Source: Thalassotalea sp. 273M-4
GTDB lineage: Bacteria > Pseudomonadota > Gammaproteobacteria > Enterobacterales > Alteromonadaceae
DNA: 64,000 nt
Direction: 5' to 3'
Assembly (NCBI RefSeq): GCF_041410465.1
Contig: NZ_CP166961.1
Location: 2,356,001 to 2,420,000, forward strand
Below are positions 1 through 8,191 of the stretch, piece by piece. Under the pieces are notes generated by a model. That model saw only the letters and a list, made by a program, of their open reading frames with translations. It made no database searches and was not told the origin of the DNA. A program made the translations under genes and the position numbers. Within the stretch, counting starts at the first letter, position 1, and each line of letters starts with the position of its first letter.

Positions 1-1
1 A

Positions 2-1690
2 ACATTAAAAGAAACGCCATCTCATGCTGAGGTGATCAGTCATCAATATATGCTTCGTGCCGGCTTGATCCGTGCCGTAGCTTCTGGCCTTTATACGTGG
101 TTACCAACTGGGGTAAAAGTTCTTAAGAAAGTTGAAAACATTGTTCGCGAAGAAATGAATCGCGCCGGCTCAATTGAAACCTTAATGCCAATGGTACAAC
201 CTGCCGATTTATGGCAAGAGTCTGGTCGTTGGGATGACTATGGTCCAGAATTATTGCGCATGCAAGATCGCCATAACCGCCCATTCGTATTAGGCCCAAC
301 GCACGAAGAAGTGATCACCAAATTAGTTAGTTACGAGCTTAGTAGTTACAAACAACTACCATTAAACTTATACCAAATTCAAACCAAGTTCCGTGATGAA
401 ATACGTCCCCGTTTTGGCGTAATGCGTGGTCGTGAATTCTTAATGAAAGATGCTTACTCTTTCCATTTATCAAATGAATGCTTGGAGCAAACTTACCAAC
501 ACATGCACAATGCGTATTGTCGTATCTTCGACCGTCTTGGTTTAGATTATCGTCCAGTACTTGCTGATACTGGCTCGATTGGTGGTGATGCATCGCATGA
601 ATTTCACGTGCTGGCTGACTCTGGCGAAGACGATATCGCCTTTAGTGACAGCAGTGACTATGCGGCTAACATTGAAAAAGCCGAAGCATTAGCACCTCAA
701 GGTGAGCGTTCGCCGGCAACCGCAGAACTAAATAAAGTGGCCACCCCAAATACTCACTCAATCGAAGACGTATCTAAGTTTTTCAATGTAGAAGCCAATG
801 CTGTGGCCAAAACCTTGTTGGTTTTAGGTGAGTGTGAAGAAGGCGAAACAGCGCCAATCATTGCATTAGTTATTCGTGGCGATCATCAGTTAAATGAAAT
901 CAAAGCCGAGCACATTAAAGGCGTTGCATCTCCTTTAACATTGGCCACAGACGAGCAAATTACGCAAGTAGCTGGTTGTGATGCAGGCTCTATTGGCCCT
1001 GTAGGTTTCAACGGCCGCATTATTGTTGATCGCACTGCTGCGCATTTAGCTGACTTTATTTGTGGTGCCAATGAGACGGGTTTCCACTACACTGGTGCTA
1101 ATTTTGACCGAGACATTAGCGATTACGAAATTGCCGATTTACGTAACGTAGTTGCTGGTGATCCTAGCCCTTGTGGTCAAGGTACATTAACCATTAAACG
1201 TGGTATTGAAGTTGGTCATATTTTCCAATTAGGTGAAAAATACGCCAAAGCCATGGGCGCTGCTGTACTAAATGACGCTGGTAAAAACCAAACGTTAACC
1301 ATGGGTTGTTACGGTATTGGGGTCTCTCGTATTGTGGCCGCAGCTATTGAGCAAAACCACGACGAGCACGGTATTATTTGGCCAGATGCGATTGCGCCAT
1401 TTAAAGTTGTGATCATCCCTATGAATATGCACAAGTCGCATCGAGTACAAGAAACAGCAACCAAGCTTTACAATGAGTTAGTAGAAGCAGGTGTTGAAGT
1501 GTTATTTGATGATCGTAAAGAACGCCCTGGTGTGATGTTTAAAGACATGGAATTAATTGGTATTCCACACAGCATCATTGTGGGTGAACGTAACTTAGAC
1601 AGCGAAGAAGTAGAATACAAACACCGCCAGTCTGGTGAAAAGTCAACGGTTAAAATCTCAGATGTTAAAGACTTTATTTTAAATAAATAA
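2..1690 (+). CDS. proS: Prolyl-tRNA synthetase, 5' end cut by the window edge
   Basis: Class II aminoacyl-tRNA synthetase that charges tRNA-Pro in the cytoplasm. The frame is open from base 2 and the first visible residues ([15 protein letters not shown]) align with about residue 10 of E. coli ProS, so only about nine N-terminal residues are missing. The GTG at base 32 is an internal valine codon, not a start. Class II motif 2 lies around [20 protein letters not shown] and motif 3 around [10 protein letters not shown]. The insertion between them (about residues 225-395) is the bacterial INS domain that deacylates mischarged Ala-tRNA-Pro. The anticodon-binding domain follows ([20 protein letters not shown]). 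The visible length fits the family's about 570 aa. Confidence 0.97.
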   Translation, partial: TLKETPSHAEVISHQYMLRAGLIRAVASGLYTWLPTGVKVLKKVENIVREEMNRAGSIETLMPMVQPADLWQESGRWDDYGPELLRMQDRHNRPFVLGPTHEEVITKLVSYELSSYKQLPLNLYQIQTKFRDEIRPRFGVMRGREFLMKDAYSFHLSNECLEQTYQHMHNAYCRIFDRLGLDYRPVLADTGSIGGDASHEFHVLADSGEDDIAFSDSSDYAANIEKAEALAPQGERSPATAELNKVATPNTHSIEDVSKFFNVEANAVAKTLLVLGECEEGETAPIIALVIRGDHQLNEIKAEHIKGVASPLTLATDEQITQVAGCDAGSIGPVGFNGRIIVDRTAAHLADFICGANETGFHYTGANFDRDISDYEIADLRNVVAGDPSPCGQGTLTIKRGIEVGHIFQLGEKYAKAMGAAVLNDAGKNQTLTMGCYGIGVSRIVAAAIEQNHDEHGIIWPDAIAPFKVVIIPMNMHKSHRVQETATKLYNELVEAGVEVLFDDRKERPGVMFKDMELIGIPHSIIVGERNLDSEEVEYKHRQSGEKSTVKISDVKDFILNK

Positions 1691-1727
1691 TATTTGTCGA
1701 TATCTCGGTTAACAGCAATTGTTATAA

Positions 1728-1762
1728 ATCGGAGCTCTGCTTGCCAGTCGCTCCGATTTTTA
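1728..1762 (+). terminator. Intrinsic terminator of proS
   Basis: The arms ATCGGAGC (1728-1735) and GCTCCGAT (1750-1757) are perfectly complementary and are followed by TTTT. It sits 38 bases after the proS stop. Confidence 0.8.
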
Positions 1763-1788
1763 ATATTTAATGTTCACCTGTGGCATTT

Positions 1789-2400
1789 TCATGGAGAAAA
1801 TTGCCATTTATCCCAATAAATTTGGCGATCAAAATAGGTGGATACCAACTGGTTAAGTTGGTGAAATGTCGTTAACGTTTGTGGCTCACCGCTAATGCAT
1901 TGCCAAGCAAATCGATGGCAATTATTTTTAAACAAGTCGTATTTCTGATATTGATAAATTTGATTTATCGCTCGAGTGGCTATGGCCATATTTCCAAGGG
2001 CTTTAGCATGTGAGTCACAGGCAACAAAGATTTCCTTGCCCGAGCGATTCGCTAAAAAGCGCATTGGCGACACCGCTCTGATTAAGCCACTACCATGAAG
2101 CTCTACAATGGTGGCATCATCGACTAAAATTCCGGTATGCTCTAACACCCCACCTAAACCACAACAAACAATAGCCCCGGGTTTAACCTGCGCTAATGTG
2201 GTGGTGCTGAACACTTCACTTGGAAACTTTTCAACCCCACTATGATGGCGAGAATGACCGGACTGTGGTTGGGTTTTACGTTTGCGCACCTCATTAGAGC
2301 TAAAGCGACGCTTTTCAGCGCTTTTTCGATTTTCATTTATCTCACTTACCGCAACCGCTGATAACACCGCAGCACCGACCCACAATAAAGGCAAAGGCAT
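1789..2400 (-). CDS. LRAT/NlpC-P60-fold membrane-anchored protein
   Basis: A 203-aa protein with an N-terminal hydrophobic segment (about residues 3-20), a basic linker (28-55), then a lecithin:retinol-acyltransferase-like papain-fold domain. The fold signature is visible: QVKPGAIVCCGLGGVLEHTG places a catalytic-type His at residue 88, and KNNCHRFAWQC places the Cys nucleophile at residue 161, as in the NC..F motif of LRAT/H-rev107 proteins. Bacterial members are thought to be thiol acyltransferases or phospholipases, but the substrate is unknown. It is convergent with proS and a lone gene. The family call is firm enough; the function is not. Confidence 0.75.
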   Translation of the reverse strand: MPLPLLWVGAAVLSAVAVSEINENRKSAEKRRFSSNEVRKRKTQPQSGHSRHHSGVEKFPSEVFSTTTLAQVKPGAIVCCGLGGVLEHTGILVDDATIVELHGSGLIRAVSPMRFLANRSGKEIFVACDSHAKALGNMAIATRAINQIYQYQKYDLFKNNCHRFAWQCISGEPQTLTTFHQLNQLVSTYFDRQIYWDKWQFSP

Positions 2401-2558
2401 CGAAACTCCTTAAAAAGCTTGTTGACTCACTTTTGAACATTTGTCTCATCCTTATTTATACGTAATAAATGGGCAAAAAGGGATAAAAAAGTGTCAGTAA
2501 GTGTTTCAAATACCCTGTAATTAAGTATGCTATAAAAAGAGAGGAGGATTTTGATGCG

Positions 2559-3785
2559 ATGAATGAATTTGTAAAGTCAGAAAAACTAAAAGGCGTATGC
2601 TACGACATACGAGGTGCCATTGCAGATGAAGCCAGACGATTAGAAGAAGAAGGCCACAAAATCCTCAAACTCAATATCGGTAACCCGGCCCCGTTTGGAT
2701 TTTTAGCGCCCGACGATATTCTTCGCGACGTGATCCACAATTTGCCCAGAGCACAAGGCTACAGTGACTCTAAAGGTATATACTCGGCTCGGGTTGCAGT
2801 AATGCAGTATTATCAACAGTTTGGCATGAAAAACCTCAGTGTCGATAATATTTTTATTGGCAACGGAGTCAGCGAACTGATAGTGATGGCCATGCAAGCC
2901 TTACTCAACAATGGGGATGAAGTTCTTATTCCCGCCCCTGACTACCCCCTTTGGACAGCGTCAGTCGCTCTGTCCGGCGGTAAGCCTATTCACTATAAAT
3001 GTGATGAAAAAAAATTCTGGTTCCCGGACATAGAAGATATGCGCACTAAGATCACCGACAAGTGCAAAGCCATTGTTTTAATTAACCCAAACAACCCTAC
3101 CGGCGCCGTATACCCTCCTAAAGTACTTGAACAGGTTATTGATTTAGCAAGAGAACACAACCTAATTGTGTTCTCTGATGAAATTTATGACAAAATTTTA
3201 TACGACGGTGCCACTCACACCCCTACCGCCAGCCTAAGCACCGATGTGCTTACCGTTACCATGGGCGGATTGTCTAAAAACTATCGTATAGCCGGTTTTC
3301 GCGCCGGTTGGATGATGCTTTCAGGCCCACTTTTAAAAGCGCAAAGTTATCTCGATGGGCTAACGATGTTGGCATCGATGCGCTTGTGTGCCAACGTGCC
3401 TTGTCAGCACGCCATTCAAACAGCTCTTGGTGGCTATCAAAGTATTAATGAGTTGGTTAGCGAAGGTGGTCGCTTAAAGAAACAATTAGATATTGCGCAT
3501 GAGATGATCAATGACATCCCCGGACTTAGCTGTTACAAAGCCAAAGGCGCGATGTATTTATTCGTCAAAGTCGATAGTGAAGCGCTCAATATTTATAACG
3601 ACGAACAGTTAGTGCTCGATATTTTACGCCAAGAAAAGATCTTGTTGGTGCAAGGTTCGGCATTTAATTTAAAAGATGGGGTCTATTTTCGCTTAGTATT
3701 TTTACCTCACAGCGAAGACCTAACTGACGCCATTACTCGGCTAAAACAATTTTTTAGCTCTTACTCACAACCAAAACAACAATAA
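2559..3785 (+). CDS. alaA: Alanine-synthesising aminotransferase AlaA
   Basis: PLP-dependent fold-type I aminotransferase of 408 aa (E. coli AlaA/YfbQ is 405 aa), which makes alanine from pyruvate and glutamate. Visible landmarks are NIGNPAPFGF near the N-terminus, INPNNPTGAVYP in the middle, SDEIYDKI with the PLP-binding Asp, and GLSKNYRIAGFRAGW with the Schiff-base lysine. The start at 2559 is preceded by a strong ribosome binding site, GAGGAGG (2541-2547). The next gene, yfbR, starts 9 bases after the stop, the same order as in E. coli, so the two are probably co-transcribed. Confidence 0.93.
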   Translation: MNEFVKSEKLKGVCYDIRGAIADEARRLEEEGHKILKLNIGNPAPFGFLAPDDILRDVIHNLPRAQGYSDSKGIYSARVAVMQYYQQFGMKNLSVDNIFIGNGVSELIVMAMQALLNNGDEVLIPAPDYPLWTASVALSGGKPIHYKCDEKKFWFPDIEDMRTKITDKCKAIVLINPNNPTGAVYPPKVLEQVIDLAREHNLIVFSDEIYDKILYDGATHTPTASLSTDVLTVTMGGLSKNYRIAGFRAGWMMLSGPLLKAQSYLDGLTMLASMRLCANVPCQHAIQTALGGYQSINELVSEGGRLKKQLDIAHEMINDIPGLSCYKAKGAMYLFVKVDSEALNIYNDEQLVLDILRQEKILLVQGSAFNLKDGVYFRLVFLPHSEDLTDAITRLKQFFSSYSQPKQQ

Positions 3786-3794
3786 GAGAACTCT

Positions 3795-4394
3795 ATGGAA
3801 AGTACGTTTTTAGCGTGGATGTTTCGCATGCCCCTTATTAAACGTTGGGCATTAATGTATTGTGTTAAACCTGAAAATATTGCCGAACATTCGCATCAAG
3901 TAGCGATAGTGGCGCATTTATTAGCGGTGATCAAAAACATAAAATTTGGGGGGAATGTCAATGCCGATAAAGTCGCAACGGTTGCCCTATATCATGAAGC
4001 CAGTGAAACGCGTTATGGCGACGTTGTGCACCCTACAAAGTATGCCAATGACAAGATCAGTCAAGAATTTAAACACATTGAAGCCCTAGCCGAACAAGAA
4101 TGTTTGGAGTCTTTGCCATCAGAGTTTCACAGCATCTTTGAAGAACTTATAGTGCAAGACAAAGTAGAACAAGAGCATCGCGACATTGTTAAAGCTGCCG
4201 ATATTATTGTTGCCTATATCAAAGCACTCGATGAGCTTAATCATAATAATCCAGAATTTGAACACGTTGAACAAAATCAACGCGTAAAAATGGACGAGTT
4301 AAAGAAAACACGCCCTGAAGTGCAATATTTTATGGACACCTTTTTAAGTTGTTGCACCGTGACGGTTGATAAGTTGACCAGCTTGCAAAAATGA
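3795..4394 (+). CDS. yfbR: 5'-deoxynucleotidase YfbR (HD-domain family)
   Basis: A 199-aa protein aligned along its length with E. coli YfbR, which dephosphorylates deoxyribonucleoside 5'-monophosphates. The first metal-binding His is in EHSHQVAIVAH (residue 32) and the distal Asp in the KAADIIVAYIKALDE region. The central HD pair, YHDASE in E. coli, reads YHEASE here (H67, E68; bases 3993-3998), a conservative change at a metal ligand. The start is 9 bases after alaA, with AGAGAAC as a modest ribosome binding site. Alternative: a related HD phosphohydrolase with shifted specificity. Confidence 0.88.
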   Translation: MESTFLAWMFRMPLIKRWALMYCVKPENIAEHSHQVAIVAHLLAVIKNIKFGGNVNADKVATVALYHEASETRYGDVVHPTKYANDKISQEFKHIEALAEQECLESLPSEFHSIFEELIVQDKVEQEHRDIVKAADIIVAYIKALDELNHNNPEFEHVEQNQRVKMDELKKTRPEVQYFMDTFLSCCTVTVDKLTSLQK

Positions 4395-4447
4395 AGGGAT
4401 TTATGTAATTAAAAGGCACTTAGAGATTTAGAGAAGGCACCTACTCA

Positions 4448-4473
4448 TGACATCATGCTTTGGGTGTAATCTC
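4448..4473 (+). repeat. Degenerate copy of the CCCACC palindromic repeat
   Basis: The segment contains CATGCTTT-GGGTG and ATCTC in the order seen in the intact copies at 4548 and 4783, but its left arm is eroded. Called only by similarity to those copies. Confidence 0.4.
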
Positions 4474-4547
4474 ATCCTGTTAATAGATGGTACTTAAGGA
4501 CAACTTTGCGCTATTTAGAGTCAATCACAATATCAGAAAAAGAACAT

Positions 4548-4583
4548 CGTCATTCCATCATGTTTTTAGATGGGATCTCTGCC
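4548..4583 (+). repeat. Palindromic repeat family A, copy 1
   Basis: It begins CGTCATTCCATCATG and ends GATGGGATCTCTG. The hairpin arms TCCATC and GATGGGA pair. Compared with the copies at 4783 and 5211, both arms have changed together (CCATC/GATGG versus CCACC/GGTGG), so the stem is maintained. The 4395-4780 stretch holds no gene that I can recognise. Confidence 0.75.
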
Positions 4584-4782
4584 TTAGTTCGTACCTTTAC
4601 ATTTTAGCCAACTATTTTATGGCATTTTAACGAGGCGTTACCTCTTCAAAGCTCGCGTGTATTAGATGTTGCTGCAGGCGTTTACGTCACTTGCAGTTAT
4701 AGCGTAAGTATTGAATAAGAAGCAGTTTTGTACGGCTGTTGTGAGCGATTTGAAGCCTGATGCGGATATAGACAAAAAGCGC

Positions 4783-4819
4783 CGTCATCCCACCATGCTT
4801 TTGGGTGGGATCTCTTTCC
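4783..4819 (+). repeat. Palindromic repeat family A, copy 2 (left flank of the GIY-YIG pseudogene)
   Basis: It begins CGTCATCCCACCATG and ends GGGTGGGATCTCTTTCC. The arms TCCCACC and GGTGGGA form a 7-bp hairpin around a T-rich loop. It lies 25 bases beyond the 3' end of the GIY-YIG pseudogene and is inverted relative to copy 3. Confidence 0.8.
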
Positions 4820-4844
4820 GCATACAGTGAGTAAGAAAATCGAT

Positions 4845-5132
4845 TTACTGTAGTTCCTGATATAAATCTTTCCACTCAGGGTTTACTCTTTTAATAAGTC
4901 TTTCTTTCCATGACCTTTGCCACCGTTTCAACCTTTTCTCTCAATAAATAACACTGTCCATGTCATCAAACAGTTCAAAATAAACTAACTTTTCTAGATT
5001 ATATCTCTTGCTGAAGCCTTCAGTAAGCTTCTGTTTTTGTTGAAATACTCGTTGAATTAGATTGCTAGTAACGCCAACATAGATAACAGTATTGGATTCG
5101 TTTGAAATAATGTATATGGCTGGTTGTTCCAT
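4845..5132 (-). pseudogene. GIY-YIG nuclease-domain protein, broken by one in-frame stop
   Basis: The start is ATG at 5132 (MEQPAIYIISN), preceded by AAGGAC. The GIY-YIG core is recognisable as AIYIISN...VIYVGVTSNL followed by IQR. The frame hits TGA at the codon after MDSVIY, but continues with EKRLKRWQRSWKERL and then VNPEWKDLYQELQ to a TAA at 4845-4847. That is the normal C-terminus of this about 95-aa family, in which an Arg codon (CGA) would be expected at the stop. A single C-to-T change therefore explains the break. The reading frame is otherwise intact, so the inactivation looks recent, unless the stop is read through or is a sequencing error. Inverted copies of repeat A flank it. Confidence 0.85.
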
Positions 5133-5210
5133 GTTTGAAGTCCTTTTCAAATATATGAACAACTATAGTCGATAATTAAACGGTGAAGTAAAATAGACAC
5201 TTCGAAACTG

Positions 5211-5245
5211 GTAAAGATCCCACCCAAACACATGGTGGGATGACG
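5211..5245 (-). repeat. Palindromic repeat family A, copy 3 (right flank, inverted)
   Basis: Read on the minus strand it begins CGTCATCCCACCATG and ends GGGTGGGATCTTTAC, nearly identical to copy 2. It stands 78 bases upstream of the GIY-YIG start. Its TGACG end overlaps the first bases of the 56-bp tandem repeat. Confidence 0.8.
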
Positions 5246-5362
5246 TGCACGGATGCACTAATGCAGGAAGGCTCATGGATGGGCGTATTCTTTCTGTGAC
5301 GTGCACGGATGCACTAATGCAGGAAGGCTCATGGATGAGCGTATTCTTTCTGTGACGTGCAC
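5241..5362 (+). repeat. Two tandem copies (56-bp period) of the TGGA two-hairpin repeat (family B)
   Basis: The units 5241-5296 and 5297-5352 differ at one base (GATGGGC versus GATGAGC). A third start, TGACGTGCAC, lies at 5353-5362. Each unit has hairpin 1, GTGCA-CGGA-TGCAC, then hairpin 2 with outer arms CAGGAAG and CTTTCTG around the inner GCTCATGGATGAGC. The same architecture with different stem sequences occurs at 21824, 22358 and 27641 near the rRNA operon. Confidence 0.85.
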
Positions 5363-5617
5363 TGTTTTAGATAGTGTGCGTGCTTCTTTGGTGCTATTTT
5401 TCTAATTATGTGAACAACTCAAAATGGCACAACTCGGCCGTTTAGCCTTTCCAAGTCGACTCGAAATTCTGTCCTCTTCAAGCCCTTTATGTTGAGCTCA
5501 CCTTGGCACATTTCAGTAGCCAATTACGTCGGTAATCACGAAGGTTGTGGATCATACTATCGTGCCTGCATATACATTTATGGGTTTTAAAAACCTTTTT
5601 TGCAAACGAAAATATCG
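5363..5617. other. Intergenic stretch with no recognised gene
   Basis: On the minus strand one frame stays open for about 100 bases (around 5405-5530) with a charged composition, but it has no start, no ribosome binding site and no family that I recognise. It may be an eroded coding or repeat remnant. Confidence 0.3.
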
Positions 5618-6451
5618 TTACGAGTCAATTTTGTATAGCGAAATGATGGCTTGAGCAAATTCGCTTCGCCAAAAGTCTTCGTTATGTTTTCCTTCTTTCA
5701 CTACTTTTGCATGAACCGTTGAGCTGTTTGGTAAAGACTCTTTTAATAATTCAGCCATTTTTACCATATCAGTCTCCATGCTTTCCCCTTCTTCAGAGCC
5801 AACTAATAAATAAAGCTGACTATTTATTACGTTAGAGGCATGCGCTTTGGTAAATGCCCACACTTTGTCACTGTACCAGTAGGATGGTGAAAACAACCCT
5901 GCTTTGGAAAAAATGTCAGGATAGGCCATGAGAGCATAATGACTGATGAATGCCCCTAACGAACTGCCAAAGATAGCGGTATTGTGTTTATCGGGTTTGC
6001 TGCGGTAATGCTGATCAATATAGGGTTTTACAGTTGAAACTAAATCCGCAACGAACTTTTTACCCTCACCAACACCATATTTTTCATGTGTCCATGGGCT
6101 ATATTCATTTATACGAAATTTAGGATGATTATCAATACCCACAACGATGACTTCAAAGCCTGTAGTGCTGTTCAAACTGTCTAAGGTTTCATCCACTCCC
6201 CACTCGCCAGCGTATGAGGTTTTGTCATCAAATAGGTTTTGTGCATCATGCATATACAAAACCGGATAGCGTTTATCACTGTGATGATACGATGCTGGTA
6301 AGTAAATTCTGAGTGTTCTTGTACGTTCCAATGCTGGCAAGGGAACAACACCCTGGTCAATTATGATCTTGGCCTTGGGTTGGGTTGTCGCTAAAGAGCT
6401 AGAACCCATTAACAAACCAGCCAATAACAAAAGTAGAACGTTTAATTTCAT
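5618..6451 (-). CDS. Secreted alpha/beta-hydrolase, esterase D/Fes-like (PF00756 type)
   Basis: A 277-aa protein with a cleavable signal peptide (residues 1-21, ending SSSLA-T). The putative esterase fold is seen in RTLRIYLPASYHHSDKRYPVLYMHDAQNLFD, which I break here as RTLRIYLPASY and RYPVLYMHDAQNLF. The nucleophile elbow is GSSLG (IFGSSLGAFISH), and a C-terminal catalytic His is likely in EGKHNEDFW. Relatives hydrolyse carboxyl esters, including siderophore esters and mycolyl or feruloyl groups; the substrate cannot be told here. It ends the minus-strand pair with the MAPEG gene, whose stop lies 8 bases upstream of this start. Confidence 0.83.
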   Translation of the reverse strand: MKLNVLLLLLAGLLMGSSSLATTQPKAKIIIDQGVVPLPALERTRTLRIYLPASYHHSDKRYPVLYMHDAQNLFDDKTSYAGEWGVDETLDSLNSTTGFEVIVVGIDNHPKFRINEYSPWTHEKYGVGEGKKFVADLVSTVKPYIDQHYRSKPDKHNTAIFGSSLGAFISHYALMAYPDIFSKAGLFSPSYWYSDKVWAFTKAHASNVINSQLYLLVGSEEGESMETDMVKMAELLKESLPNSSTVHAKVVKEGKHNEDFWRSEFAQAIISLYKIDS

Positions 6452-6459
6452 TTTTTATC

Positions 6460-6849
6460 TTAGTTTGGAATGCATTGCCACATAATAGCAAATGAACACC
6501 CTATCCCAACCGCCCAAAAAATGGAGCGAAAGGTGCTGATATTGATTAAATAAAGAATGTTGTAAACAACTCGAGCACCGATATGAATAAGAGCCAAAAG
6601 TTGCACCGTATCTGTGGTTGAGTTAGTTGCTATTGCCAATAAAATAGCGCTAGAAAACACAATCAAAGATTCAAAAGCATTTTGATGGGCGGCTAAAGCG
6701 CGTGCACCAAACCCTTGCAAATTCGCCTGCTGTGCTCTTGGGTGATTATTATCGTAACCACCCGATTTATTCATTGCGATAGCTAATGGGATTTTGGCAA
6801 GGTATGGCAATAATGCGGCAATAATTAAGCACCAAATTAATGTGATCAA
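6460..6849 (-). CDS. MAPEG-family integral membrane protein
   Basis: A 129-aa protein with about four hydrophobic segments (roughly residues 2-22, 58-78, 82-102 and 108-126). The motif ARALAAHQNAFESL is typical of bacterial MAPEG (membrane-associated eicosanoid/glutathione metabolism) proteins. The biochemical role of the bacterial members is mostly unknown. It is probably co-transcribed with the downstream esterase (8-base gap) and is divergent from the cobalamin operon. Confidence 0.85.
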   Translation of the reverse strand: MITLIWCLIIAALLPYLAKIPLAIAMNKSGGYDNNHPRAQQANLQGFGARALAAHQNAFESLIVFSSAILLAIATNSTTDTVQLLALIHIGARVVYNILYLINISTFRSIFWAVGIGCSFAIMWQCIPN

Positions 6850-7007
6850 TGTCTTTCCTTTTTATTTTGTTTATCTAAGACGGTTACATAGTCAAACGTA
6901 CGTTATTGTTTTCGGCTCAGCAAAGAGCCGTTTGTTTAGCAAACTTATACTGGAGACTTCCCATAAAGTAAAGCGTGACTTAGGCAAAATCATAAGCACC
7001 AGCAAGC

Positions 7008-7035
7008 TTGTGCTTTGGCGATAACTTGCTAGAAT
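7008..7035 (+). promoter_or_regulatory. Candidate sigma-70 promoter of the btuD operon
   Basis: TTGTGC (7008-7013) and TAGAAT (7030-7035) are separated by 16 bases. Transcription would start just before the riboswitch aptamer. Inferred by pattern only. Confidence 0.4.
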
Positions 7036-7044
7036 GGTGGAGAT

Positions 7045-7235
7045 TTATTGGTGTTCAGGCAAATATGTCAGAACTTAAAAGGGAATGTGGTGCGCTTTTT
7101 TACTCAAGCAATTCCACAACTGTTCCCGCAACTGTAATTGGTGCTGAATATTCAACCACTGAAGTAAATTAACGCTTTGGGAAGGGGGTATTTGGGTTAT
7201 CGCCATAAGTCAGGAGACCTGCCATAAATTTGCTC
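7045..7235 (+). ncRNA. Cobalamin riboswitch 1 (upstream of btuD-btuC-cobO-btuF)
   Basis: The conserved core of the B12 element is visible: AAAAGGGAATGTGGTG, then CTGTTCCCGCAACTGTA (the B12 box region), then GTCAGGAGACCTGCC. P1 can form between GCAAAT (7059-7064) and ATTTGC (7228-7233). It lies about 150 bases before btuD, leaving room for an expression platform, though I see no clear terminator there. Adenosylcobalamin or cobalamin binding should repress the uptake operon. Confidence 0.93.
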
Positions 7236-7384
7236 CTATCGTGCGGGTAACTCGATGAAGTCTTAGCCAATATCTCTTTGTTCACGGTTTTTTCCTACCC
7301 AGTTAAAAACCTTGTGGTTATTGCTTTTCTTCGTTACCTGTTTGATGTTCTTATTCATTCATAGGTAAAGTAATAACACAACGC

Positions 7385-8191
7385 ATGACAAGCCCGCTAC
7401 TCTCCTGCCAGCACTTAAACTGGCAAGTTGCTGACAAACAGATCTTAAACAATGTCAATTTTGCCCTATTCCGTGGTGAAACCGTTGCCATTGTTGGGCC
7501 TAATGGGGCCGGTAAAACCTCCTTATTAAAATGTCTTTATGGCGAAGGGCTTTATAACCATGGCAATGTTGCCTTACATAACATCCCAATAAAACAGCTC
7601 AGTCGTAAACAAATGGCCAAATCGATTGCCGTGGTAGATCAGCATCATGCCTCGGTATTTGAATTGACGGTTTTTGATGTGGTGCGCATGGGGCTTACCC
7701 CACATAAAGGCTTTTTTGAAAACGACACCGATGCCGACAGGACAACAATACAGTCTGCTCTTTCTCAAGTAGGATTAGCAAAGCAACAAGCTCAAAACTT
7801 TAATACCCTATCAGGTGGCGAGCAGCAACGCGCATTAATCGCTCGAGCAATTGTGCAATCAGCCGAGATTTTAATTTTAGATGAGCCGACCAATCATCTC
7901 GATATGTATTATCAACATCAGGTTCTTAAGTTGGCAAAATCGTTAAACATTACCTTGTTATTTACCATACACGACTTAAATCTTGCCGCAGAGTACAGCG
8001 ACCGAGTAGTATTAATGAACCATGGCAAAATTGTGGCAGACGGGCAACCAGAGCAAGTATTTACCCCTGATATTTTAACCTCAGTATTTCATTTACCCGC
8101 TCTGGTCGACTTAAACCCTTTTTCAAAGAAGCTTCGCATAACGTTTGCAGCCTCCCCCCTGCCGCAAAAAAGTGGAGGCGAAAATGCCTAA
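7385..8191 (+). CDS. btuD: Vitamin B12 ABC transporter, ATP-binding protein
   Basis: A 268-aa ABC ATPase that energises cobalamin import through BtuC from the periplasmic carrier BtuF. Walker A is GPNGAGKTS (about residue 38), the signature LSGGEQQR, Walker B ILILDEPTNHLD, and the switch His lies in FTIHDLNLA. It belongs to the FecE/BtuD group that serves metal-chelate uptake. It is the first gene after riboswitch 1. Its stop overlaps the btuC start by 8 bases, indicating translational coupling. Confidence 0.92.
   Translation: MTSPLLSCQHLNWQVADKQILNNVNFALFRGETVAIVGPNGAGKTSLLKCLYGEGLYNHGNVALHNIPIKQLSRKQMAKSIAVVDQHHASVFELTVFDVVRMGLTPHKGFFENDTDADRTTIQSALSQVGLAKQQAQNFNTLSGGEQQRALIARAIVQSAEILILDEPTNHLDMYYQHQVLKLAKSLNITLLFTIHDLNLAAEYSDRVVLMNHGKIVADGQPEQVFTPDILTSVFHLPALVDLNPFSKKLRITFAASPLPQKSGGENA

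Noticed and set aside
4687..4875. Minus-strand frame of 62 codons
   Set aside because: It runs through repeat A copy 2 and the tail of the GIY-YIG pseudogene in another frame.
5241..5362. CRISPR array
   Set aside because: The repeats are directly tandem with no unique spacers, each is itself a double hairpin, and no cas gene is present.
6794..7024. Plus-strand frame of 76 codons before riboswitch 1
   Set aside because: It overlaps the MAPEG start and the promoter of the B12 operon, and lacks any family likeness.
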